Source: CAYQUC01 sp964514215
Lineage (GTDB): Bacteria; Pseudomonadota; Gammaproteobacteria; UBA6429; Thiohalophilaceae
Assembly: GCA_964514215.1 (NCBI GenBank)
Contig: CAZEPW010000002.1
Coordinates: 55,821-119,820 of the forward strand
Direction of reading: 5' to 3'
DNA: 64,000 nucleotides
The translations under genes were made by a program, and so were the position numbers. How positions within the stretch are numbered: the stretch's first letter is position 1; every line of letters starts with the position of its first letter. Under the pieces are notes generated by a model. The model searched no databases. It was not told where the DNA came from and was given only the letters and a program-made list of their open reading frames with translations. Below, piece by piece: positions 1-8,449 of the stretch.

Positions 1-669
1 AACAGTTTCTAAAATATCCTGCAGTGCTTCTTTATCTCGAGTTGTTAGCGTCGCAGCAAAGTCGGCTAGCATATTTGGATCGTTTAAATTAAAGCGTTCT
101 AGAAAAAACTTTATTTCTTCGCTGTATAATGGATTATGCGGTACAAGCTCTTTGATGGTATTGATAATAGCCATGCTATAGGCTTTAATTTCATTTGATT
201 TAATATTTTTTTCTTCTTTTATATACTCTACTTGAGCAATAAAAGGAATGCTGCTATTAATCCATTTAACGACCCTGAAACGTGTTCGTCCTTCAGCAAT
301 GGTTTGAATATTGTCTTCATTGTGGGCGGGGTTGTGTAAGCGTACTGCTGTTCCCACAGTATAAAAATCACTGACCGTAGTAATCTCTGCAGCTTTTGCA
401 CTGGTAAGTAATATTCCTGCCATGTGGTGCGCAGCAGATCCAATTTTTTCTATTGTTTCTAACCAAATATTACTGCTAAGTTCTATTGGTAATGCTTGAG
501 CGGGAAAAAATGGTTGGTCAACAACGGGTAGAATATATAAAGTTGTTGGTAATACTTTGTCAGGAACAATTATATTTGATCCCGATGAATTTATTGTTTC
601 ATCTTCATTTTCAATTATTAAATCTTCGTCTATATCAAGTTCTTTATCGATATCATGTTGTTCACTCAT
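1..669 (-). CDS. lon: Lon-family ATP-dependent protease, N-terminal part (cut by window edge)
   Basis: Open frame of 223 codons reading leftward off the window edge, starting at ATG 669 behind an AGGG-containing ribosome site. After about 30 acidic residues (MSEQHDIDKELDIDEDL) comes a Lon substrate-binding (LAN) domain: LYILPVVDQPFFPAQALPI, then TVGTAVRLHNP, TIAEGRTRFRVVKW and the helical part LADFAATL. The ATPase and Ser-Lys protease domains must lie outside. The family degrades misfolded and regulatory proteins in the cytoplasm. The acidic leader and the PFFPAQ motif look more like the second Lon type of pseudomonads (AsrA/Lon2) than E. coli Lon; that subtype call is my inference. Confidence 0.85.
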   Translation of the reverse strand, partial: MSEQHDIDKELDIDEDLIIENEDETINSSGSNIIVPDKVLPTTLYILPVVDQPFFPAQALPIELSSNIWLETIEKIGSAAHHMAGILLTSAKAAEITTVSDFYTVGTAVRLHNPAHNEDNIQTIAEGRTRFRVVKWINSSIPFIAQVEYIKEEKNIKSNEIKAYSMAIINTIKELVPHNPLYSEEIKFFLERFNLNDPNMLADFAATLTTRDKEALQDILETV

Positions 670-754
670 CTTTTATCCCTAAACCGTTACTAGCAATCTT
701 ATTAGTATTATCATCGTTATATTGGGGCAATACTTAAACTTTCAAGGAATTATT

Positions 755-2035
755 TTAGAAAAACCATTCATTATATGGTTGAACTTCAACAATAGTACCC
801 GCTGCAATGTGAGTCGAATCTTCAGGGAGAATGATAAAGCAATTGCTGTAACTCATTGAACTGAGGATATGAGAAGCTTGTAAGCCGGTTACTGAAACGC
901 TTAACTGCCCAGTATCATCTGCTGATAAATACCCTCGTTGAAAATCCACTCGTCCAGCACGTTTTTTTAATTCAGTTGTACATTTAATATGGTAATTTGT
1001 ATTTTTGGTTTTTGTTTGACCGGCAAGAGCTCGGATAGCGGGTAATGCGAATTGACTAAACGTTGCTATGACTGATACAGGGTTACCGGGCAGACCGAAG
1101 AATGTGGCATTATTAATTTTGCCAAATGCCAGCGGCCGTCCTGGTTTCATGGCTATTTTCCAGAAATTGATACTACCTATTTTTTCTAATGTTTCTTTGA
1201 CGTAATCAGCATCACCAACGGAGACACCGCCTGAGGTAATAACAACATCGGCAACATTCGCTGCTTGTTCAAATGCTAATTCAATTTCACTTTTTATATC
1301 TGGAATGACACCCATATCCAGTAATTCGATATAGGGTTTTTGTAACAGACCATATAAGGTATATCGGTTACTATCGTAAATTTGGCCATCTTCGAGTGGT
1401 TCACCAACACCTCGTAATTCATCACCAGTAGAAAAAATTGCAATGCGTAATTTTCGAAAAACACTGACTTCAGCAAGCCCCATCGATGCTAATACTCCAA
1501 GTTCGGCAGGGCCAATGTTTTTTCCTACCGTTAATACGGTATCACCAACTTTAATGTCCTCACCAATATAACGAACATTTTGTCGAGCACAATGGCCAGT
1601 ATTAATTGTAATGCTATTGTCATTTTTGATGACATGTTCTTGCATAATAACAGTATCAGCACCTTGCGGCATCTTGGCACCGGTCATGATACGAATACAT
1701 TCGCCTTTTTTAACCTCACCATTAAAAGGTTTACCTGCCCATGAGGTACCGATAATGTTTACGTTAGAAGTATCTGATTTAGGGATATCTTGGGCACTAA
1801 TGGCATAACCGTCCATCGCTGAGTTGTCATAAGGTGGGGTACTAAAAGTTGCAATAATATCCTGAGCAAGCACTCGACCAAAAGCGTTTCGACAGCTGGT
1901 TCGTTCAGTGATTTTTAGGGATTCAGATGCTGTTGCGATTAATGTATTAATTTGTGTTGTTGCTTGGCTTACCGACAAGCTGTTAGGGTCAAAATCACTG
2001 CAACTTGGTTGAACTGGAATTAGTTTATTGATCAT
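755..2035 (-). CDS. moeA: Molybdopterin molybdenumtransferase MoeA
   Basis: 426 aa, close to the usual 410 aa. MoeA inserts molybdate into adenylylated molybdopterin, the last common step of molybdenum cofactor synthesis. Visible family motifs are AMDGYAI near residue 75, IFSTGDEL near 205, TSGGVSVGDADYV near 270 and GLPGNPVSVIATF near 320, followed by the C-terminal beta-barrel domain IV. It starts at ATG 2035 and is transcribed leftward, 112 bases after mobB, so the three molybdenum cofactor genes here probably form one unit (mobA-mobB-moeA). It implies that the cell makes molybdoenzymes, none of which is encoded in this window. Confidence 0.95.
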   Translation of the reverse strand: MINKLIPVQPSCSDFDPNSLSVSQATTQINTLIATASESLKITERTSCRNAFGRVLAQDIIATFSTPPYDNSAMDGYAISAQDIPKSDTSNVNIIGTSWAGKPFNGEVKKGECIRIMTGAKMPQGADTVIMQEHVIKNDNSITINTGHCARQNVRYIGEDIKVGDTVLTVGKNIGPAELGVLASMGLAEVSVFRKLRIAIFSTGDELRGVGEPLEDGQIYDSNRYTLYGLLQKPYIELLDMGVIPDIKSEIELAFEQAANVADVVITSGGVSVGDADYVKETLEKIGSINFWKIAMKPGRPLAFGKINNATFFGLPGNPVSVIATFSQFALPAIRALAGQTKTKNTNYHIKCTTELKKRAGRVDFQRGYLSADDTGQLSVSVTGLQASHILSSMSYSNCFIILPEDSTHIAAGTIVEVQPYNEWFF

Positions 2036-2147
2036 AAGGTTACTCAGTCTATTCGTTCTAGTATAAATTTGTATTGTAGTTTACTACTTTAATTTAATGT
2101 CATTATACAAAAAATTGATTTTAAATGTTTATTTAATACCTCAGTAA

Positions 2148-2672
2148 TTAATCTAAATCATAGTTTTGTATTATAAAATCTGTTATTAAATTTGCATTAT
2201 TGAGATCTAAAGTGGGTAAATTTGTTTTTAAATTTTCGATTTCATCGGTAGCAACTGCAATGATATTTTTATCTTGGTTATATAATGTGGTTTTGCCTAA
2301 AGATGGTCGGTATAATTCAATTTTATCAAAAACCTCGTGCTTAAAGCCTTCGACTAATATCAGATCTAATTCAGTATGTTGTAGTTGGTTTAATAAGGTT
2401 GCTAAATCGGGTTCTGGCTGTTTTGATGGTGTTTCGGTGATTAGAGCCCAACGATTTTTTGATGCAACCAACATTTGAGTTGCTCCTGCATGGCGTAATT
2501 CATAGCTATCTTTTCCTGGTATATCAATATCAAAATCATGGTGCGCATGTTTTATAACAGCTAATTTTATTTTTTTGGTATTTAATATAGCAATTATTTT
2601 TTTTAGTAATGTGGTTTTTCCTGTTCCAGAATATGCAACAAAACCAATAACCGGGCATTTAATATTGTTCAT
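2148..2672 (-). CDS. mobB: Molybdopterin-guanine dinucleotide biosynthesis adapter MobB
   Basis: 174 aa GTP-binding P-loop protein, cytoplasmic, that assists MobA in forming the guanine dinucleotide form of the molybdenum cofactor. The N-terminus reads MNNIKCPVIGFVAYSGTGKT, with a Walker A GTGKTT, and ends near 110 with LDLILVEGFKHE, typical of MobB. The frame could open nine codons earlier at a TTG (2699), but ATG 2672 fits the family N-terminus and lies one base after the mobA stop (TGA-T-ATG), which suggests translational coupling. No clear ribosome site precedes either start. Confidence 0.93.
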   Translation of the reverse strand: MNNIKCPVIGFVAYSGTGKTTLLKKIIAILNTKKIKLAVIKHAHHDFDIDIPGKDSYELRHAGATQMLVASKNRWALITETPSKQPEPDLATLLNQLQHTELDLILVEGFKHEVFDKIELYRPSLGKTTLYNQDKNIIAVATDEIENLKTNLPTLDLNNANLITDFIIQNYDLD

Positions 2673-2673
2673 A

Positions 2674-3279
2674 TCATATCGCTGTTTGTTTTTTTTCAAA
2701 ATTCAAAAAATCTTGAATGGTATTTATATTGGCGAACGCATCAATTTCATCACTGCAATCTATAATTGCGGGTTGTTGTTGAGTTATCCAGAGTTGAGTT
2801 TTTCGTTCACCGCTAGTTATGAAATTGTTTAAACTGTTAATTAAATCTTTATGAAGTAATAACACCAATGGCTGTAATTTTTTATTAGTTTCCACTACGG
2901 CAATTAATTTTTGTTGTTGTTGCGCTTGGTGATATAAGCGAGTCACGATGTCTTTAGGTAAATTAGGTGTGTCACAGGCGCTAAAAAAAGCCCAGTTGCT
3001 TGTTATGGCTTTTAGGGCGCTATAAATACCGGATAATGGCCCTAATCGGTCGGGGTTTAAATCACTTATTAATGGATAGCCGAATTTTAGGTAGTCTTGT
3101 TTATTTTGATTGGTATTGATAAAAATTTGATTAACCTGGGGTTGTAAATTATTAATACTAAATTCAATAAGTGAAATGCCATTTACTTTTTTTAGGGCTT
3201 TGTCTTCACCCATGCGCGAACTCTTGCCTCCAGCTAAAATGATTCCTGATATAGAATTAATGCAGTTAGTAGTGTTCAT
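2674..3279 (-). CDS. mobA: Molybdenum cofactor guanylyltransferase MobA
   Basis: 201 aa, normal length. MobA transfers GMP from GTP to molybdopterin-bound molybdenum. The nucleotide-binding signature GIILAGGKSSRMGEDKAL is at residues 12-29, with the PLSGIYSAL and FFSACDTPNLPKD (metal-binding Asp) motifs near 80 and 100. It is the first gene of the leftward mobA-mobB-moeA group and its stop lies one base before the mobB ATG. Confidence 0.95.
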   Translation of the reverse strand: MNTTNCINSISGIILAGGKSSRMGEDKALKKVNGISLIEFSINNLQPQVNQIFINTNQNKQDYLKFGYPLISDLNPDRLGPLSGIYSALKAITSNWAFFSACDTPNLPKDIVTRLYHQAQQQQKLIAVVETNKKLQPLVLLLHKDLINSLNNFITSGERKTQLWITQQQPAIIDCSDEIDAFANINTIQDFLNFEKKQTAI

Positions 3280-3468
3280 AACAATTTTTTTACCTTAATG
3301 TTTATGACGGTATATTTGCTAGGTTAATTATTATTCGTTTCAGATTATATAGTAAATCCTTGAAAAATATCTAATTTAACCCAGATGTAAGGTGGTAAAT
3401 TAGTTTATTAAAGATGAGCAAATCTAAGACGCTAATTAATTATGCGGTAGTTTTTGTGGTGATTAGTA

Positions 3469-3699
3469 ATGAAAGTAGATTCGTCAACATATACCGCCTT
3501 GGCCGGGATGCGTAAAGGCATAAATAATGCGCGTAAGCATACAGCGGAATTGGCTGGTGCAACGCAGATGAAAGGGCAGGTTGAAAAAGCGAGTGCTTTG
3601 CTTGATTTAAAACAAGATCAAATTCAAGTCGAAGCGAATGCTAAGTCGGCAAAAATAAATGATGACGTTATTGGAACGATTATTGATGTTAAAGCCTGA
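3469..3699 (+). CDS. Small protein resembling the terminal helices of flagellar rod/hook proteins
   Basis: 76 aa, no signal peptide, no cysteine. The N-terminal half (STYTALAGMRKGINNARKHT) and C-terminal half (QVEANAKSAKINDDVIGTI) look like the D0 helices that open and close flagellar rod and hook proteins (FlgB/C/E/G type), joined without the middle domains. Functional assignment is inference; no other flagellar gene is in the window. It stands alone between leftward mobA and leftward queG, with a weak GGTG ribosome site. Codon use matches its neighbours. Confidence 0.7.
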   Translation: MKVDSSTYTALAGMRKGINNARKHTAELAGATQMKGQVEKASALLDLKQDQIQVEANAKSAKINDDVIGTIIDVKA

Positions 3700-3722
3700 C
3701 AGCAAAAATACGGGCAATATTA

Positions 3723-4799
3723 TTAATTAATATTATTTAATGCCCAATTAACGTGTTCTCTAATTATTTCAGATGGATCATTTTTTCTGGATTCTAATGA
3801 TTTTATAATTAACTCAGACTTATTGGCATTGCCTAATGCGACAGCAATATTTCGGCTCCACGATTGATAACCGATACGACGAATTGCCATGCCTTGGGTT
3901 TTTTCTAAAAATTCTTGTTCAGTCCACTTAAATAATTCAATTAATTCAATTGAGTTTAGTTGGTGTCGGGGATTAAAATCGGCTTCTTCACTGGATTGAC
4001 TGAAGCGTGTCCACGGACATACTAACTGGCAATCATCGCAGCCGTAGACTCGGTTTCCAATCATCGCGCGAAACTCCACTGGAATGCTGCCTTTTAATTC
4101 GATTGTTAGATAGGAAATACAGCGACGTGCATCAACCGTATAGGGTGCAATTATTGCTTGAGTTGGGCAACTTTCAATGCAGGCGTTGCACGTGCCACAA
4201 TGATTGATAGCCGGCTTATCAATGGGTAATTCTAAATTGGTATACAGTTCGCCTAAAAAGAACCATGAGCCGTTTTCTTTGTTGATTAAATTGCTGTGTT
4301 TTCCAATCCAACCTAAACCGGCTTTTTCTGCGATGGCTTTCTCCAAGACTGGAGCGCTATCGACAAAAGCACGATAGTTAAAGCCATCAATTTGTTGATT
4401 TATTTTATCAGCGAGTTTTTGTAACCGTTTGCGCATGAGTTTATGATAGTCTCTGCCTAAGCTATAACGTGAGATGTAAGCTTTTAGGTTATCGTTTAAA
4501 ATTGATTCCGGGTTTGAATTTTCTTCAGGCAAATAATTTAAGCGGACACTGATGATACGCGTTGTGCCGGGTAGTAGTTGTGCTGGTTGGCTGCGCAGAG
4601 TGCCATGCTGCTGCATCCAGTGCATTTCACCATTATGGCCGTTTTTCAACCAATTTAACAAATTAGCTTCGGCTGCCGATAAATTAGTGTCGCTAATCCC
4701 GACGGCTTGAAACCCTAGCTCAATTCCCCATTGCTTTATGTTAGTCGCGAGCAGTGTATTTTTTATAATTTTCGGAGATGACTTTTCTATCGGATCCAT
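3723..4799 (-). CDS. queG: Epoxyqueuosine reductase QueG
   Basis: 358 aa from ATG 4799. QueG is a cobalamin-dependent Fe-S enzyme that reduces epoxyqueuosine to queuosine at the tRNA wobble position. Two [4Fe-4S] motifs are visible, CGTCNACIESCPTQAI and CDDCQLVCPW, as are SRYSLGRDYHKLMRKRLQ and RRCISYLTIELKG. The frame extends to ATG 4835, which would overlap the start of divergent nnr; the shorter start fits the family N-terminus (IKQWGIELGFQAVGISD). The queG/nnr divergent pair is the same as in E. coli. Its dependence on B12 fits the cobalamin operon in this window. Confidence 0.95.
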   Translation of the reverse strand: MDPIEKSSPKIIKNTLLATNIKQWGIELGFQAVGISDTNLSAAEANLLNWLKNGHNGEMHWMQQHGTLRSQPAQLLPGTTRIISVRLNYLPEENSNPESILNDNLKAYISRYSLGRDYHKLMRKRLQKLADKINQQIDGFNYRAFVDSAPVLEKAIAEKAGLGWIGKHSNLINKENGSWFFLGELYTNLELPIDKPAINHCGTCNACIESCPTQAIIAPYTVDARRCISYLTIELKGSIPVEFRAMIGNRVYGCDDCQLVCPWTRFSQSSEEADFNPRHQLNSIELIELFKWTEQEFLEKTQGMAIRRIGYQSWSRNIAVALGNANKSELIIKSLESRKNDPSEIIREHVNWALNNIN

Positions 4800-4817
4800 A
4801 GTCGCTATGATAAACCC

Positions 4818-6302
4818 ATGACCCAGAAACCGCATAATTTATATCGCTCTAAACAAGTATCTGAGATGGATCGATTTGCAATCGATCATTTTGATATTCC
4901 TGGCAATGTTTTAATGGAACGTGCTGGTGAAGCGGCATTTAAAAAATGCCGTGAAAAATGGCCTGATGCTAAATCCATGGTGGTGTTATGTGGCGTTGGT
5001 AACAATGGCGGTGATGGTTTTGTCGTGGCTCGATTAGCGGTTGAAGCGGGACTGACCACTACGGTTTTGCAACTGGGTGATGCCAGTAAATTACAGGGTG
5101 ATGCTTTTGCTGCTGCTCAACGATTAATGAGTGTTGGTATTGAACCTGAAGCGTTTAGCAGTCAAAACTTGTCAAAATTTGATGTGATAATCGATGCGTT
5201 ATTAGGCACAGGTTTGCGGGATAATGTATCAGGGGCGTGGCGCCAAGCTATTGCTGCGATTAATTTTTCGGGAACACCGGTGATGTCAATCGACATTCCT
5301 TCCGGTTTACATGGTGATACCGGAATCCCTATGGGCGATGCGGTTATTGCCGATTGCACAATGACCTTTATTGGCGTGAAGCAAGGACTGTTAACCGGAC
5401 AGGCTGCAAACCACTGTGGTGAACTGGATTTTGATAATCTCAATATACCCGATGCGGTTTATACCAAATTTCAACCTACAGCAGTTCGTTTAAAATATCA
5501 GAAATCAATTCATCGTTTGCGAGCTCGTGAACAAACTGCTCATAAGGGAAATTTTGGGCATGTGGTTATCGTTGGTGGTGATGAAGGTTATATTGGGGCG
5601 GTTCGCTTAGCGGGAGAAGCGGCGTTACGAGCCGGTGCGGGTCTTGTGAGTATCGCAACTCGAGTGAGTCATGCGAGTGTGGTTAATGCCAGTTGCCCTG
5701 AATTGATGTGTCATGGAATTGAAAATGCCGAGGCATTGTCAATTTTATTGAAAAAGGCATCAACCATTGTTATAGGGCCCGGTCTTGGTCAATCTTCCTG
5801 GGCTGTAGATATGTTTACGCAAGTTTTGGCTCATGATGATGTGCCGTTAGTGGTTGATGCTGATGCTTTAAATCTATTGGCAAAAGAGCCATTGCATAAT
5901 AATAACTGGGTTTTAACCCCGCATCCGGGTGAGGCTGCTCGTTTATTGCAGCAATCCGTTAAACAGGTCGAACAAGATCGGTATGATGCTATCGCTAAAT
6001 TAAAACAACGCTATGATGGTGTTGTAATATTAAAAGGGCGTGGTACGTTGATTGCCGTCAAACAAGAACTTATCGGGGTTTGCGCGGAGGGTAACCCGGG
6101 TATGGCTTCTGGTGGTATGGGAGATGTGCTTTCAGGTATTATTGCCGGCTTAATCGCCCAAGGATTAAGCAAGGCCAATGCTGCGCGTTTGGCCGTGTGT
6201 ATTCATAGTGAAGCAGCTGATCAGGCTGCAAAACAATCAGGAGAGCGGGGTTTGCTGGCCAGCGATCTGATGCCGTGGATTAGAAAACTAGTTAATCCTT
6301 AA
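4818..6302 (+). CDS. nnr: Bifunctional NAD(P)H-hydrate epimerase / ADP-dependent dehydratase
   Basis: 494 aa; repairs damaged NADH and NADPH hydrates. The N-terminal epimerase (YjeF_N, about residues 1-215) carries GVGNNGGDGFVVARL and the metal site DALLGTGL; the C-terminal ribokinase-like dehydratase (about 225-494) carries GPGLGQS, VVDADALNLL, LTPHPGEAARL and GMASGGMGDVLSGI. It heads the rightward block nnr-tsaE-amiB-mutL-miaA. The start at 4818 is needed to keep the conserved LYRSKQVSEMDRFA segment; I see no ribosome site. Confidence 0.95.
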   Translation: MTQKPHNLYRSKQVSEMDRFAIDHFDIPGNVLMERAGEAAFKKCREKWPDAKSMVVLCGVGNNGGDGFVVARLAVEAGLTTTVLQLGDASKLQGDAFAAAQRLMSVGIEPEAFSSQNLSKFDVIIDALLGTGLRDNVSGAWRQAIAAINFSGTPVMSIDIPSGLHGDTGIPMGDAVIADCTMTFIGVKQGLLTGQAANHCGELDFDNLNIPDAVYTKFQPTAVRLKYQKSIHRLRAREQTAHKGNFGHVVIVGGDEGYIGAVRLAGEAALRAGAGLVSIATRVSHASVVNASCPELMCHGIENAEALSILLKKASTIVIGPGLGQSSWAVDMFTQVLAHDDVPLVVDADALNLLAKEPLHNNNWVLTPHPGEAARLLQQSVKQVEQDRYDAIAKLKQRYDGVVILKGRGTLIAVKQELIGVCAEGNPGMASGGMGDVLSGIIAGLIAQGLSKANAARLAVCIHSEAADQAAKQSGERGLLASDLMPWIRKLVNP

Positions 6303-6341
6303 TAAATTTAATAAATTGCTCTAATTAACCTTGGAAAAACC

Positions 6342-6770
6342 ATGTTTGATACTACGACACGTATTTTAAAAGACGAGTCAGAAACTATATTATTTGCCAG
6401 TGAGTTAGCGAAACTATTTACTGGGGCAAATCCTCCTAATGTGATTTATTTGATTGGTGGCCTCGGTGCCGGTAAAACCACATTAGTTCGTGCAGTGCTT
6501 CATGCGTTGGGTTATAAAAATACTGTAAAAAGTCCGACTTACACCTTAGTTGAGCCTTACATTATTGATAATAAAGAATTTTATCACTTTGATTTGTATC
6601 GCATGCTTGATCCGGAAGAGTTAGAATTCATGGGAGCACGCGACTATTTTAATGCAAATACGGTTTGTTTTATTGAATGGCCGGAGCAAGGTGTTGGATG
6701 GTTACCTCAAGCCGATTTAAGTATTAAATTGACTGTTAAAGGTGATGGTCGGGAATTAGTTATAAATTAA
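6342..6770 (+). CDS. tsaE: tRNA threonylcarbamoyladenosine biosynthesis ATPase TsaE
   Basis: 142 aa, typical for the family. TsaE is the small ATPase that works with TsaB and TsaD to make t6A37 in tRNAs reading ANN codons. Walker A is GGLGAGKTTL (residues about 40-49), followed by KSPTYTLVEPY, YHFDLYRM and the Walker-like CFIEWPEQG. It follows nnr by 39 bases with a weak TTGGA ribosome site and belongs to the same operon as in other gammaproteobacteria. Confidence 0.95.
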   Translation: MFDTTTRILKDESETILFASELAKLFTGANPPNVIYLIGGLGAGKTTLVRAVLHALGYKNTVKSPTYTLVEPYIIDNKEFYHFDLYRMLDPEELEFMGARDYFNANTVCFIEWPEQGVGWLPQADLSIKLTVKGDGRELVIN

Positions 6771-6950
6771 GCTGAGCTTAGGATGGACTGTTTGGTATAT
6801 TAATTTAATCTGAAAAAGTGATCGATTTGATCGTATTTGAGAGATAACGTGAGCTTTAGAGCTTAACTATTTAAGAAATAAAAAGAAAGACCGATATATT
6901 ACTTGAATTAAGGCGACTAGATGTCCCATAATTACATTAATATCAAGTAA

Positions 6951-6966
6951 TTTTGTATAATACAGT
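6951..6966 (+). promoter_or_regulatory. Possible amiB promoter -10 box
   Basis: A perfect TATAAT at 6956-6961 lies 25 bases before the amiB ATG, in a 216-base AT-rich gap after tsaE. The expected -35 position reads only TTACAT at 18 bases spacing, so the promoter is uncertain. The gap otherwise shows no gene. Confidence 0.3.
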
Positions 6967-6986
6967 TAATCTATACTAGAAAAATT

Positions 6987-8297
6987 ATGTTTACGTACCG
7001 ATTTTTATTATTAGCGTTAGTTTTAGCTGTTGCCGCACCGAGCAGCTATGCCACAACCTTTATTGAGGGTGTGCGCATGTGGCAGGCTCCGGATAATACT
7101 CGTTTGGTATTTGATTTAAGTAATCGAGTGACTCATGATTTGTTTACCATGAAGTCGCCTAATCGAATTGTCATTGATTTAAAAAATACCAACTTGATAA
7201 CCTCATTAAGCAATTTAAAATTGGAGTCTGATAATGTTTTGCGTGGCGTTCGTACCGCGAAAAGAAACAAAAATGATTTGCGTATTGTTTTAGATTTGAA
7301 AAAAGCGGTTAAACCAAAAAGCTTTGTATTGTCTCCCAATAAAGATTATGGGCACCGTCTGGTTCTTGATTTATATACTAAAAAGTCGAAACACAAAAGA
7401 CATAAACCAAAAATAAAACGTTATTCACCCAATAGACCTCGTGATGTCATTATTGCGATTGATGCCGGACACGGTGGTGATGATCCGGGTGCCATTGGTT
7501 ATCGCGGTACAAAAGAAAAGAAAATTGTGTTACAAGTGGCCAAAAAACTCGCGCGAAGAATTAATCGCCAAAAAGGCATGAAAGCCGTTTTAATTCGTAA
7601 AGGCGATTATTATGTGGGGCTAGGTAAACGCGTAGAACTGGCCAGAGAAGATCAAGCTGATTTATTTATATCGCTTCACGCGGATGCTTTTCGAACTAAA
7701 AAAGCGAAAGGTTCATCGGTATATGTGTTATCCGATAATGGCGCTAGTAGTGAAGCCGCCGGTTGGTTGGCCAATAAAGAAAATAACTCTGATTTAATTG
7801 GAGGGGTAAGCTTAGGCGATAAAGATGATTTGCTTAAATTAGTGCTCGTTGACATGGTAAAAAATTCTACCTTGGAAGACAGCCATCGTGTTGCGAAACA
7901 AGTTTTACGAAAGTTGAAAAGCGTCAATTCACTTCATAAGCGGCATGTAGAAAAAGCAGGCTTTCGAGTGTTAAAAGCACCCGATATGCCATCAATTTTA
8001 ATTGAAATGGCATTTATTTCTAATCCAAAAGAAGAATCACGTTTACGTAATGGTCAGTATCAGACTAAAATGTCGAAAGCTATTCTACGTGGTGTGCAAA
8101 GCTATTTTAAATCTAATGCCCCTCCGGGAACAAAATTAGCCCTGATGAAAGCCAAAGAGCATAAGATTTCCAGTGGTGAAACCTTGTCACATATAGCAAA
8201 AAAATATCAGGTTAGTATTAAAGGAATACGCATTGCGAATAACCTACCCAATGATAAATTAATCATTGGTAAAATATTGCAAATTCCAGTTATTTGA
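6987..8297 (+). CDS. amiB: N-acetylmuramoyl-L-alanine amidase AmiB-type with LysM domain
   Basis: 436 aa periplasmic zinc amidase that splits septal peptidoglycan for daughter cell separation. A signal peptide (residues 1-22, cleaved near SSYA) is followed by an AMIN domain (about 25-130, GVRMWQAPDNTRLVFDLS), a lysine-rich linker, an Amidase_3 domain (about 150-375) with zinc ligands in IAIDAGHGGDDPGA, FISLHADAF and the catalytic Glu in ILIEMAFISNP, and a C-terminal LysM (ISSGETLSHIAKKYQVS). Position between tsaE and mutL is as in E. coli. Confidence 0.95.
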   Translation: MFTYRFLLLALVLAVAAPSSYATTFIEGVRMWQAPDNTRLVFDLSNRVTHDLFTMKSPNRIVIDLKNTNLITSLSNLKLESDNVLRGVRTAKRNKNDLRIVLDLKKAVKPKSFVLSPNKDYGHRLVLDLYTKKSKHKRHKPKIKRYSPNRPRDVIIAIDAGHGGDDPGAIGYRGTKEKKIVLQVAKKLARRINRQKGMKAVLIRKGDYYVGLGKRVELAREDQADLFISLHADAFRTKKAKGSSVYVLSDNGASSEAAGWLANKENNSDLIGGVSLGDKDDLLKLVLVDMVKNSTLEDSHRVAKQVLRKLKSVNSLHKRHVEKAGFRVLKAPDMPSILIEMAFISNPKEESRLRNGQYQTKMSKAILRGVQSYFKSNAPPGTKLALMKAKEHKISSGETLSHIAKKYQVSIKGIRIANNLPNDKLIIGKILQIPVI

Positions 8298-8449
8298 TAT
8301 TAGTTAATCTCAGGTATGCACTAGACTAAAGAATAAGAGTTGCTTAAAACACCTTATCTGAGTTTCAAGAAAATTAAGCTATTCTGCTTGATGGTTTAAA
8401 TGGTAAAATTACTATCGCTTACTAGCAATAGTTCATTTTAATAAACGAC

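Noticed and set aside
228..737. Two short reading frames at 228-443 (-) and 486-737 (+)
   Set aside because: They lie inside the real, edge-truncated lon frame (1-669, minus) and their products match nothing; they are shadows.
2673..2699. TTG start for mobB at 2699
   Set aside because: It would add nine Lys/Asn-rich residues not seen in the family and overlap mobA; ATG 2672 right after the mobA stop is the better choice.
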